Shown piece by piece: positions 33,449 through 43,757 of a stretch of DNA of 64,000 nucleotides. The position numbers and the translations under genes were made by a program. How positions within the stretch are numbered: position 1 is the first letter of the stretch; each line of letters opens with the position of its first letter. The notes beneath the pieces were generated by a model, which saw only the letters and a list, made by a program, of their open reading frames with translations, ran no database searches and had not been told where the DNA came from. This stretch comes from Diaporthe sp. PMI_573 (lineage: Eukaryota > Ascomycota > Sordariomycetes > Diaporthales > Diaporthaceae). The DNA lies in NCBI GenBank assembly GCA_021399435.1, contig JAJTUP010000070.1, positions 245,078-309,077 on the forward strand. Reading direction: 5' to 3'.

Positions 33449-34516
33449 TTAGTATGGCTTGACACCAGCCAGTTTAAGTAGCCTGTCACCCATTTCGGGC
33501 TTCTCGCGCGGCTCATTTCGGTTGTGTGGGTCGACAGTGCCATCAGGAAGATGAGCCAACAGCGGCCGCAGCCATATGTTGTCGTGTGCCCAATGTGTGG
33601 TCGCCCCGTAGACGGAAAACACGCGAACCTTCTCTTCTAGCGCCTCCTTTGTGGCCATACTGGCGGGGGTGAAGGAGGCATAGATGACAGTACGGATGGT
33701 GTCGCTCTTAGCTGTTGGCTCGCCGCCCCAATGTACGGTGCGCGAGTCCCAAAGGATGAGGTCGCCCAGCTCGGCCTGCACTTTGACGGCCTCCAGGCCC
33801 TTGCTCGCAAACCACTCCATTTCCTTCTCGCTGAACCGGCGCCAATCAATCTTTTCCCAGTCGGCAGGATTGGTCTGCGTGTCGAAGAACTCGTCATTAT
33901 ACAAGTTTGACCTGGGGAGCACCATCAGCGACCCATCCTCCGGCCCGGCGTGGCTCAGGTTGATGATGCCCTGGATACAGTGCAACCCTCGCTTCAAGGG
34001 TGATTGGTCGACATGCGGCCACGGGGGGCGGGCAGGCTTGTCCCCGCGGTTTGGGAACGTGACGTTCAGCGATTCGAATGAGACGAGAAGCTGGTCAGTC
34101 TGCCAGACTTTTGCAAAGGCATCCACAACTCCTGGCTCCATGCGCGCATCCCACATGAACTTCTCATGGACCACGCAGTAGTTGTCAAAGGTGTTGAGCT
34201 TGGTCTGGACCGGCAGGTTTTCTGCCGTCCACGTCGCCGGGTCGTTGATGTCTAGTGGTGTTCCGAATGATCGGAGCCAGTCAAAAGCGCGCTGCTGATA
34301 CTGTCTGGCCCTGTCATTCGGGATCGCGCCCTTAACGATAGCGTAGCCCTCTGAAAAAAGATCGTCGCGGAAGTCTCCGTGAGTTCCCTCAAGCCTGGAG
34401 GCATACCGGTCAGACCTGATTGCTGTCGAATCGACAAATCATCTGTGAACTCACTGGAGAGGACCATACCGAATGGTCTCTACTTTGGAGCTTGAAGTCG
34501 TAGTACTTGTAGCCAT
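33449..34516 (-). CDS. phytanoyl-CoA dioxygenase (PhyH)-family Fe(II)/2-oxoglutarate enzyme
   Basis: Two exons (34455-34516 and 33449-34394) give 335 residues; the 60-bp intron is GT-AG and in phase. The family hydroxylates small molecules with Fe(II), O2 and 2-oxoglutarate. The iron ligands are readable: HVD in PWPHVDQSPL (His near 148, Asp near 150) and the distal His in LWDSRTVHWGGEP (near 242), with Arg near 255 in DTIRTVIYASF as likely 2-oxoglutarate anchor. GSLMVLPRSN and NVTFPNRGDKPARP are also typical of the fungal group. No targeting signal is seen. The gene is intact although it lies between the broken kinase and a truncated dehydrogenase. Substrate cannot be told; in many fungi this group sits in secondary-metabolite or catabolic clusters. 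Confidence 0.88.
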
Positions 34517-35649
34517 GGCGATACGGCTTCCGAGTGTGGTCTGGGGCTTGAGCTGGTAGCGAAATGTTGGCGCAGAACAAGCAAGAGAGCATCAGGAGTG
34601 CCTATGGGAATTGTAAAAGTCCACCCAGAAGTTGAGTGATATATGCTAAATTTCCAATTGTTCTAGAAATTCTTTGAAGTTGTTTTATATGAGCAGTTTA
34701 GCTGCTATCAGAACGATAAATTGTTTGGGTGGAGGGTGAGGTCCATGTTCCCGGCCACGCCACAGTCAGCCCCTCCCCCCGGGAGTAGTCTACGTATGTG
34801 TGTCAAAGTCCGATTTGCTTATACAGTAGGTTTACCGCCGATCCCTAGTTTCCAGTAGTCTCGGTAGTCACATAATCTTCTATACAGGAAGGCTTTGTCA
34901 CAGCCCACGACACAGACAGTCGAAAGCAGCTCCCTGAAGGTGGCGATGCACTATCCAGCTCTGAGCTTCCTCCAATGCGGGCAAACAGATTGTACTAAGG
35001 TGAGACTTCAATGATGGTAATAGTGGCCGGGCATTCCATCTGACACACATCAAGCCATGGACAGATTCGTCATGCTTTCTTCAGGGGTGTCATACGAGGT
35101 GATTTTCGCCGTGGTCAAGTACAGCCAACATACGATCTCGTCTACTTGCGGAACAACTCCCCGCGTTGCCGCCTTCTTGGCAACCGTAATGGGAACTGCT
35201 GGATCCAGCGTCGTCTGCAGAACGATGGCGGAAATGCATAGCCGCAACCCGCTCGAGCGGCCTGATCCCGCCATGCCGCCTGATCCCGCCTTGCCGCCTC
35301 CCTGCCCAATGCAACCCATTCCGACTCACACTTGGTCACGGGGACTAAGCTTTGACGAAACATGCTGCCATTAAGTGAGTTATTTTTGGTACCTCCTGGG
35401 CTCTGGTACGGTGAATGGCCCTCATCCTTGGATCCACGTTGGAAGACGCACAGATGTTGTGACATCAATGAGTCCGATACCGCAGGCAGTAATCGAGTTC
35501 CAGGGCCACTACTGCTGGTGCACTCTACTCTCTAAGAATACACTTCAGCTGCTTTCTTGTGATTTCCTCTTCAGTTCTTCCCCGATTCAAGTAGGCAGGA
35601 ACGGCATTCTGGATCATCGCAAAGGCAAATGACCGCAAACATTGAAACC
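34517..35649. other. intergenic, no supported gene
   Basis: About 1.1 kb. An 18-bp unit (GCCTGATCCCGCCATGCC type) is duplicated imperfectly near 35259-35296. A 105-codon frame at 35057-35374 with antisense counterparts has no recognisable domain and I do not call it. Confidence 0.4.
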
Positions 35650-36530
35650 ATGGAGAGCAAGGATATCGCTTTGTAAAACAAAGCCTGTGTGATGACAGGA
35701 ATAGGAAAGCTAGAGTTGGAGAAACGACCTATTCCTTTTGAGCCGAGTGACTACGAGTGAGTTTGAAAGTTCAATGTTTGAGAACGGGTGAAAGCCTGTG
35801 CACTGACCTCATTTCAGTGTGGTCGTTGCTCCCAAAAAGACGGGGATCTGGTAAGTTGATGCTCTGATGCACTGGAAAGAGTAGCTTCTGCTAACATCTT
35901 GCTCGGGAAGCGGTTCCGATATGCATATCTTCCTGGATGGGCGAGTACGTGAACGAAGAAACCAAAGAAGTGGTGGGGGCAAAGAAAGGGAAAAAAAAAC
36001 TGACGAGTGATGTCTAGGCTGGTGAATCAGTTTTCGATGCCCCGTTGATCCTAGGTCACGAATCAGCTGGAATAGTGGCGAAAGGTAACTTACCCTTCAA
36101 ATGTGTTTTTAAAACCAGTTCTTCAGCTAAAATCCACCCAGTTGGACTAAAAGTGACAAGTCTCGAAGTTGGAGACCGAGTTTCCATGGAGGTATGCTAA
36201 GATCGTCAAAATGAACGTGTACCGAAATCGGAGTCACTGACAGCTTTGCTTCATTAGCCCGGTATCTGCTGTAGACGCTGTGAATTTTGCAAGCAAGGAG
36301 AATGTACGACTCTTGAAAGAATCAAATCTTTGTAATGGCGCCGCACATTCTGACAGAACGTACTCCAGATGGTCAATGTGGTGATTTCAAGTTCGCGGCT
36401 GCAGATGGTTTCGATGGCACACTACAGGGCTTCTTCACCATTCCCGCCGATTTGTGTGTCCCCTTTCTTACGGTCTGCTCGCTGGGACTCTTTTCTGGAG
36501 GCTGACTTAAGTTCGAAGTTGTTACAAACT
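35650..36530 (+). pseudogene. sorbitol/xylitol-type zinc dehydrogenase, N-terminal part only
   Basis: The start ATG at 35650 is followed by a TAA at codon 9 (35674-35676) where CAA fits. The frame then continues ACVMTGIGKLELEKRPIPFE. Exons separated by short introns read VVVAPKKTGICGSDMHIFLDG (zinc ligand Cys, substrate region), AGESVFDAPLILGHESAGIV (zinc ligand His-Glu), LEVGDRVSMEPGICCRRCEFCKQGE (structural zinc cysteines) and GTLQGFFTIPADLC. This is the catalytic-domain half of the medium-chain polyol dehydrogenases, which oxidise sorbitol, xylitol or arabinitol to ketoses with NAD. The Rossmann domain is missing: sequence ends near 36530 and A+T-rich repeat DNA follows. The last exon junction also yields an in-frame TAA. 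The gene was therefore cut by repeat expansion and point-mutated. Confidence 0.8.
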
Positions 36531-37305
36531 TCCAGATGTGAGTTAATGTAGTAAGTTTGTTGGTACGGGTCACGTATACGTATACGATTGGGTTGTTTGG
36601 TGGTTGTGTTGTTTTCGCTTATGGAAGAAGGAAGCATTCAGGGGGTTGCCCCCTCTGATCTGCTGGCTATATATATATAGCCAGCCGTGCCTGCCAGCGC
36701 ACTTGCTAGCGTGCAGACTAACCTGCTGCACCCGCTAGCTATAGGCTACATATGCTATTAACGTTACTAGAAATGCCCTATTCCTAATACTAGCAACTTT
36801 TTCTTTAGTAGGTATGTGCTAGTACACTTTAAAAATCGTTTTACTTAATTCCCTTAAGTTAAGTGCTGTAAAAAATAATTAATCTAAATATAAGTTAAAC
36901 CTACAGTCTGTTATAAACTATTAAAAATACTACTACTAATTAAGTATAGTTAATTATACTACTTAGCTAAGCTGCTACATAATACAGGTATGAAATTATC
37001 TTGTATTTTATAGGTTGCTATTAGAAATAGCTAGGATAGCTTATATATAACCTTGTTTTTTTAATCTAATATAGTTGTTAATTAAGTTAAATTAGTAATA
37101 TTACTATTAAAAACCTTTTTAACTATTTTAATTACTTTAGATTTAACCCTTACTTCCCTTATATAAATCTTATTTATAAATAACATTTATACTTTCTTAA
37201 TAGCACTATTATAAGCAGGTAATAATCCTATTTAGTAATAGAAGTTTTTAAGCTAAAGGCACTAGCTACTTTTAAATACTAAATTATAAAAATTAGTAGG
37301 TATTA
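36531..37305. repeat. start of the RIP-degraded repeat block
   Basis: After about 36640 composition shifts abruptly to A+T-rich, TA-dense sequence with stops in every frame. No gene or recognisable element boundary is seen before the MITE-like half at 37306. Confidence 0.6.
36662..36685. repeat. 24-bp perfect palindrome at the composition border
   Basis: GCTGGC and GCCAGC flank twelve alternating T/A bases, giving a perfect palindrome. It sits almost exactly where gene-type DNA changes into RIP-type DNA. CGTATACGTATACG, another palindrome, lies about 75 bp to its left. Confidence 0.7.
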
Positions 37306-37490
37306 ACGTCAAGCACTACCGAACCGGCCACCCCACCAAGTCGGCCACTAAAAATACTAACAAATAACGTCTGTGCACACCCTGCTAAAACCCTCAAACT
37401 AAGCCCAAATTGGATGCAAATTTCAGGGTAAGTCTATTTGTATATAATAAAGCTCCAGTTTGAGTTTCATAAAATTAACCCTTAAATTAC
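37306..37490 (+). mobile_element. half of a fold-back MITE with element-1-type terminus
   Basis: ACGTCAAGCACTACCGAACC follows a TA dinucleotide and continues with the same terminal repeat as pogo element 1. After about 55 bases it runs into a sequence homologous to the interior of the complete MITE at 47185-47616 (shared AACGTCT, ACCCTGCTAA, ATTGGATGCAA). No matching inverted end follows, so only the left half remains. Confidence 0.7.
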
Positions 37491-38257
37491 TTACTAAAGG
37501 GAATAAAAAGGGTAAAAAACTAGGAAGTATTAACGTTCTAGTGCTATAGATAATAAAGGCTAGGGAAGCATTTAAAGGCCTTAAAGCACAATTTTAGTAA
37601 GCACTACTCTTATAGTATTATAACCTAGTGATCTTAATTCAAGTAGAATGCAATGCTTTAAATTATACTACGGCCTTAGTTATTTCCTAGCAATTTAAAT
37701 TACCTAGGAAACTTATTTAGCACCTTATTACATTCTAGTTAAGAAAGTTTAATAATACTAAGGTTAACTAAACTACTTATAATAAGGAGCTTAGTATAAT
37801 TATTAAGAGTTTTTACTATTAAAAATAGTACTTAAAAGGTGCTTAAAAGCTTATTATAATCCTTTTAAACTATAATAACCTATAAGGCTTTATAAAGTAA
37901 AAAGAGCTAATATAAAAGTAGGTTTAATAGTTAATATACCTAGCTAAGTTCGATTTTATTATTAAATACCGTTTAAGGAAGAGTAACCTAGCTAATAGGC
38001 CTTTAAAAAGGCTAAACTATATAAGGAGTAAAGGTTTAATATAATTAAACTAGATTTTTATATTAAAATTAAAGATAGTAGTAGCTATAGGAAAGGGTTT
38101 ATAAACTACCCTTAAAAACTAATAATAGCTAAAGGGCTTAGTTGTAGTAAATAGTATAAAAGTGCTAGAGGAATATAAAGATATTCTTTTATTAGGAATA
38201 TGTTAGCTTAACTTTATAGGCCTATTATAAGAGCAAATTATAACTAGAGTTTAAGTA
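37491..38257. repeat. RIP-degraded A+T-rich repeat
   Basis: TA-dense sequence with stops in all frames between the MITE half and pogo element 2. No family can be assigned. Confidence 0.5.
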
Positions 38258-40582
38258 ACGTGGTTTATCAGTCAGTGGGTCATACCAGTTAGTGGGACAC
38301 TTTTGCTAACTTAACTAACTTTTGCCAACCCTAGCACCCATTAGGTGCCAAAGGGTTAGTTAAAATTGGCACTAATTGGTGCTAACTGCTTTAAATTCTT
38401 TATTTCCAATTGATTCGGTTAATTTGGAGAGGTTGGTGCTGCTATAGTGCTAGTCTAAAGTGGATGACTTTTGGTGGGAAAATCGGCTTCCCTACTAAAA
38501 TGGAGCATTTTAGCCATGTAGGATTAACTTTAATCTATACTAGCCAGACTAACTATTTGGGCGGTCTGCCGCGGACCGCTTGAAAATGTGCTATTATTTA
38601 CTCGGAATCTGAATGACTAGACTCTTCTATATCTTTCTTACAAGTTCTTGCATTGTGCCTAGTCTTGCTGTAGTTGCTATATTGTTGTTTAGATGGTCTG
38701 CTGCGGACCGCCTTCTTGCTATTACTAGCCATTTTACTAGCTGGCCGCTTTCCCTTTTGTTTTTCTTTAATTATTGCCTGGGAATCCTTAATATTAAGTG
38801 TTTCTCTAAGCTGGACCTGACTTCTTTTGGCCCTCCGGCGCTTGGCAAGCCTAATATTAGCCTTTTTAAGGGTACGGACCTGATTATTTAAAAGAGTGAT
38901 CTGATGTGCTATTGTTTGTGCGCCCTTTGTAAACTTCTCAACTGTCTGGATAATTGGTGTAGGAGAGCTGCCCTGGTGTGTAGATATTCTGTTTTTAATA
39001 AAACTTGATTGCTAGATAGTCTGGTTGGCGTTGGATGGTGTTTGTAATTTTTATTTTGTTGGTGACATAGGGAGGGATTGTACTGGAGTTTGTAGGTGGA
39101 TATCTAGTTTGGAAATCATAGAATCTGGGTCTTATGGAGAAATATCAGCCCCTCTAAACCTAGATTTTATGTTTTCTTCTATAAAGACCTTGTTGTGGGC
39201 TGCTTTAAATGCAATGAAGAACTTAGACTTAGTAATGTAGTTGATAGACGCCTAGATGAAGAGATTGATCTTATTACTATATATATGCTTTAATGGCGAA
39301 AATAATGTAATGTCTAATGGCTGAAGTAGATGAGATGAGTGTGGGGGTATGCTGATAGGGATAATATTGTTGTTGTTGTAGTACTGCTTGAATTCCGCTG
39401 ATATATGGCTCTTGTGTCTATCTAGGACAAGCATCTAGTACTTGCCCTTTGTCTGCTTGATTGTATGCTTGTTGAAGTGCTGAATCTATTCTAGACTAGT
39501 CTCGTTATCTGTCTATTTATTGGGAGTAGGCTTGATAATCTAGCTTGGTGGAAAGCCAGACTTTGTAGTCTAGTTGGTAAGGTGGTAGGTGCCTTGGACA
39601 ATTACAAACGGCGGGATATACTAGCTCTTTGCATTAATATACTTAATAGCTGTTGCCTATTCCCGGTTTCTAGGCTGTATAGATTTGGCCTTTCCTTGTC
39701 TATTAGTATGTGTAATAACTATTGCTGTAGTTATTATACCCATTATAAAGCCTGTCTTATTAAAGTTGTATAAGTTGTTATCTATGATTCTATACTTAGC
39801 CATTATATTGCAGAGTAGCCAGAACTAGTTTCTAATAATCTCTGGATCTTTATAGAGGGCCCTCTGGTAGTTATAAGGCCGAGAGAATCTTGTTTTTAAG
39901 CTTAGTTGTGTATCTACAAAGCGTCGTGCCTAGTTCTTGCTAACCAGCTTGCTATTATGCGATGCTAGTAGGAGGTTGGCTATATCTTTTATATTAGAAA
40001 GTTGTATTGGAAATCTTTATGCATCTTACTTAATAATATATTGGACAAGTGTTTGCTCTTTGATTTGGTTAAGTTTATAGTGGTTAATGCGTAATTTATT
40101 GCAGTTGTGTTGGTTGTTTATCCTCCTGAAGAGTGTACTTCTAGGGACGTTAAAGATATATATAGCTTGGCGTATATTTAAGGGTTTCTTTTGATTTTTT
40201 TTAGAGTTCTTAATTGCCTGAAGTGCTAGTTGGACTTTCTGTTCTTTTGGGTAGATTAGCATAGTGGTTGTTGATTTCTAGTGTGTTAGATATTTAAGTA
40301 GGTAGAGTGATGTGAGATTGATGCGAAAAATGGAGACGTGATTTGTACTAAAAACAAAGCCGCCTACTAAAACTTTAAACTTTTAGACTAGTACTGCAAC
40401 ACTACTATACCTTTAAATTGACCGAATTAATTGAAAATAAGGAATTTGAAGTAGTTGGTACTAATTGGTGTCAATTTTAACTGACCCTTTGGTACCTGGT
40501 GGGTGCTGGGGTTGGCAAAAGTTGGTTAAGTTAGTAAAAGTGTCCTACTAACTGGTATGACCTACTGACTGGTGAACCACGT
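38258..40582 (-). mobile_element. pogo-type DNA transposon, element 2 (inactivated)
   Basis: A 2325-bp element flanked by TA (38256-38257 and 40583-40584). The ends read ACGTGGTTTATCAGTCAGTG and its inverse; the outer part carries the direct repeat ACCAGTCAGTGGG twice at 17-bp period. Inverted similarity extends about 180 bp inward from each end, and mismatches between the arms are almost all transitions. The transposase lies on the minus strand. The terminal sequence is nearly the same as that of the MITE at 47185-47616, making this element a candidate for the machinery that once moved it. Confidence 0.92.
38598..40262 (-). pseudogene. pogo transposase of element 2, RIP-inactivated
   Basis: From the ATG at 40262 to the TAA at 38598 the frame spans 555 codons, broken by RIP-type stops. 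The N-terminus is a psq-type helix-turn-helix (AIYIFNVPRSTLFRRIN). The catalytic core keeps LVLDRHKSH with the second acidic residue and PPHSSHLLQPLDITLFSPLK with the third. The C-terminal tail (CKKDIEESSHSDSE) parallels the zinc-knuckle end of elements 1 and 3. Unlike element 1, the third catalytic Asp is preserved, but the frame is still multiply interrupted. Confidence 0.85.
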
Positions 40583-40584
40583 TA

Positions 40585-41447
40585 TAGGTATATGCTTGTA
40601 TATATAGCATAATGTATTTAAGGTTCTATTTTCTACTAATAAAGTTAATTTATAAAGCTTAATAGGTAAATAAGAATGTTTATATAAAGATTTAAAGGAT
40701 ATAATCCTTTAACCCCTTAAATATAAGTTTTATTAAATATAAGTATAAAGTTTAAAATAGTCTTTTATATTATAAGGGTTATATATTTATATTAAAGCAA
40801 GAAGCTTTAAGATAAGAGATCTTATAAATTAACTATAATATACTACTAAGTAGGCATTAAGGGTATATAAGAACTTAAAGCTTAATTAAGAAGTACTTTA
40901 GTTAGTTAAGACTAGAGGCCTTTATAGTAAAGTATATATACTCTTATATAATATGCTAATACAACTTTACCCTATACTATTACTTATATAAGGTACTTAC
41001 TTTACTGTTAATTCTTATATAAGCTATAAAGAAATTATTATAAACTTTATAATAAGGCTTTTACTAATACTAGTAGGTAAAGAAGAAGTTAATACTATTT
41101 TAATAATAGTAAATTAATATATTAAGATAAGTTTTTTTTTTCTTATAAATATAATAATAAATGCTGCTAAATTAGCTATACTATTTTATTAAAAGATAAA
41201 ATATAAATTTAAGCTTTTAAAAGGAATTATCTTTAATTAAGATATAGTCTTTACTAGTAAATTTTAGTACTATTTATATATACTTAGTAGTATTAAAACT
41301 TAATATACTATAATATACTATCCTATAAGGGATAAATAAACTAAATATTAAAACTAAATATTAAAGTAGTATTTATACTATTTTATAGCTAAAAACCCTT
41401 AGAATTAGCTAAAGCTATTAGAAATTATATACTTTATATATAACTTA
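40585..41447. repeat. RIP-degraded A+T-rich repeat
   Basis: TA-dense sequence between pogo elements 2 and 3 with no readable frame. It may continue the repeat seen at 37491-38257, which element 2 would then have split. Confidence 0.5.
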
Positions 41448-43308
41448 ACATCAAGCACTAACGAGCAAGACACTCCAGCAAGCGAGACACTTTTCTGTAC
41501 CAATAGCACTGGAACCTTAATTATAGTACCACAATAAAAAAAATCAATTGAATTCAATTAGAATCGGAATCTACAGACGATTCTACATCTTTCTCACATG
41601 TTCGCACATTATGCCCAGTCTTGCCACAGTTGCTACAGCATCGCTTACTTAGTCTGCCACAGACCGCCTTATTGTTGCTACCACTTATTTCACCAGCTAG
41701 CCGCTTTTCCTTTTCCTTTTCATTAATTATTTCCCTAGCATCCTGTATATAAAGTACCCCTCTATCCTATATATAGGTTCTTTTAGCTCTCCAACGCTTA
41801 GAAAGTACGATATTTACCTCTCGAAGAGTATAGGCCTCTTAGGTTAATAGGGTGACTACATGGGCTAATAACTATATCCCCTTTGCTAACTAGTTAATAG
41901 CAGCTAAAATTAGTGTTAGAGAGCTTCCCTGGTGTTGAGAGATGTAATTCTTGATTAGAGTTAATTAAGAAACTACCTCTATTAAGTTATATAGTGTCTG
42001 GGAGACCCAAGGTGTAGGTAGTGTTAGGGAGCCCGGCTATTTTATTAGTGTTTGAACCTTGATATCCAGCTTGGAAAGTATAGCTTCTCGATTAAATGGG
42101 ATTAAGCCTATACCTCTGAAAGCCCCCTTAATAGTTTCCGGCTTGAAAACCTTCTTATATATAGCGTGGAAGGTAAGAAAGAACTCGGTCTTATTAATAT
42201 AGGTAATCCGGGCCCTACTAAACAGGGAGATTTCTATACTATAAGCTTTCTTTAGCAGACTAAAACACTCAATATTAAGTAGCTGAAGTAGATGGGATAA
42301 ATGAGGAGGCATGTAAAGGGTGATAATATTCTTTACCTTATAATATTGCTCGAAATCTGTAGAGTGGTGGCTCCTATGCCCGTTAAGAAGTAACAGCTAA
42401 TAAACACCTTTTTTCTATAGCGTAGTATGTTTTTTAAAGTACTGAATCCATTTTATAGCAATATTATCAGTTGTCTATCTATTTAGGCTTGTTTTAATAA
42501 CCTAGTTGTTAGAAAGGTTACCCTTAGTATACCAACTCGCAAGGTAAACCTTTGCCTTTATGATTAGGAACGGCGGTCTACACCACCCATCCCTACTAAT
42601 TAACTCAATGCCTGTTGCCTATTAACGATTCCCAGGCTATATTTGTTTTGCTCTCCCTTGCTAATCTAAACGTGTAATTACGGTTCTAGGCAAACCAACG
42701 CCTATTATAAAGCCCGACTCGTTAAAGTTATAGGTATCGTAGTTAGGGATGCTGTATTTCTCGCGAGTATTGGATATAAGGTCGAACCACGCGTTTATTA
42801 TATCGAGATCTTTACATAGGGCCCTTCTATAGTTATATATATGATTAACGCGTGTTTTGAGATGTGTATCTGATATGATGAGTCTCTCTGCCTAGTTTAT
42901 CCTAACGGCACCGCCGCCACGGTTGCAAAGCAGGGAATTCGCCATATCTTTAACATCCTTAAGAACAAGCGAATATCCTTGTGAATCCTAGTCAAGTACG
43001 TATTGGACAAGTACCTCCTCTTCTATTTTTGTTAATCTCTTGTTGTTAGGGTGGGTATTGCGTCGTGTAGTTTGGCCGGCCATTCTATGGGTGAGTGTTG
43101 AGTGAGGGATATTGTACTTCTTCGCCGTACGTTAAAAGCTTAGTTTTGGGTCGGATTTAATAGCTTGAATAGCAGCTTGAATAATGGCTTCCTGTATTTT
43201 GCTTATTTTTAGATGTGACGCGAAAAAACGCGGTTGGAAGTTGGGCTAGAGGGGTTGGTGGAAAAGTGTCTCGCTTGCTGGGGTGTCTCGCTCGTTGGTG
43301 CCTGACGT
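41448..43308 (-). mobile_element. Fot1/pogo-type DNA transposon, element 3 (inactivated)
   Basis: A 1861-bp element flanked by TA (41446-41447 and 43309-43310). The termini begin ACATCAAGCACTAACGAGCA on the left and ACGTCAGGCACCAACGAGCG on the inverted right; they contain the half-repeats GCGAGACAC / AGCGAGACAC at 17-bp period. The coding strand is minus. Its transposase is a close relative of element 1 but the terminal repeats are clearly different in sequence. Confidence 0.92.
41554..43206 (-). pseudogene. pogo transposase of element 3, RIP-inactivated
   Basis: The frame runs 551 codons to the TGA at 41554, exactly as long as in element 1. The expected start codon at 43204-43206 now reads ATA. 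Many Gln codons are TAA/TAG. The longest open part (42037-42312) holds PPHLSHLLQLLNIECFSLLKKAY, with Asn at the third catalytic position. Sequence around the region GAFRGIGLIPFNREAILSKLDIK is nearly the same as in element 1, showing recent common ancestry. Confidence 0.87.
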
Positions 43309-43319
43309 TAATAGTTAAC

Positions 43320-43757
43320 TGTCACGACCCTGACAGAAATAGGACCAACGGTTGGTTCTGTCTTGGAACAGGCCCACCCAGCCAACTCAGCAGGCCAGAC
43401 GAAAGGCACAGGGCGCATCCCACCAAGTCACGTAACCCTAGGACAGGACAGTTACGTAAGAGGGTCAACAGGTCGACAACTCTTAGCAGTAAGCCAGTGA
43501 GCCAGGCATCATGGCTCACCAGGTCGACAACGGCACGACGTGAGCTAGGTAAGCCACTCGTGAGCCACACTAAAGAGATAGACATATAAGGACACACTCA
43601 TTACCAGATAGCTAGATAGTAGGGACAGCTCTTCAGCAGTCAATCTAAGTATTCACCCTGAATAGCTTTCATTAGCTTGTGATTATTGTCAGAAACCCCA
43701 TTGCTTAATCAACCGCCTTGTTATGTATCTTGGACATAAACCCTGATCTATGGTTTA
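43320..43757 (+). mobile_element. LTR-like fragment with little RIP
   Basis: Starts TGTCACGACCCTGACAG, a common start of fungal LTRs, directly after pogo element 3. It is G+C-normal for about 290 bases in the middle of A+T-rich DNA. I find no second copy in the window and no clear 3' end, so it may be a solo LTR, or a 5' LTR whose internal region is the degraded sequence that follows. An open frame of 124 codons in it is probably chance. Confidence 0.45.

Noticed and set aside
38560..38720. Short GCGGTC...GACCGC palindromic motif seen near 38560 and in similar form near 38697, 41660 and 51795
   Set aside because: At 38697 and 41660 it is coding sequence of the pogo transposase C-terminus (a conserved Arg-rich stretch); the other two matches are too short to argue for a separate element.
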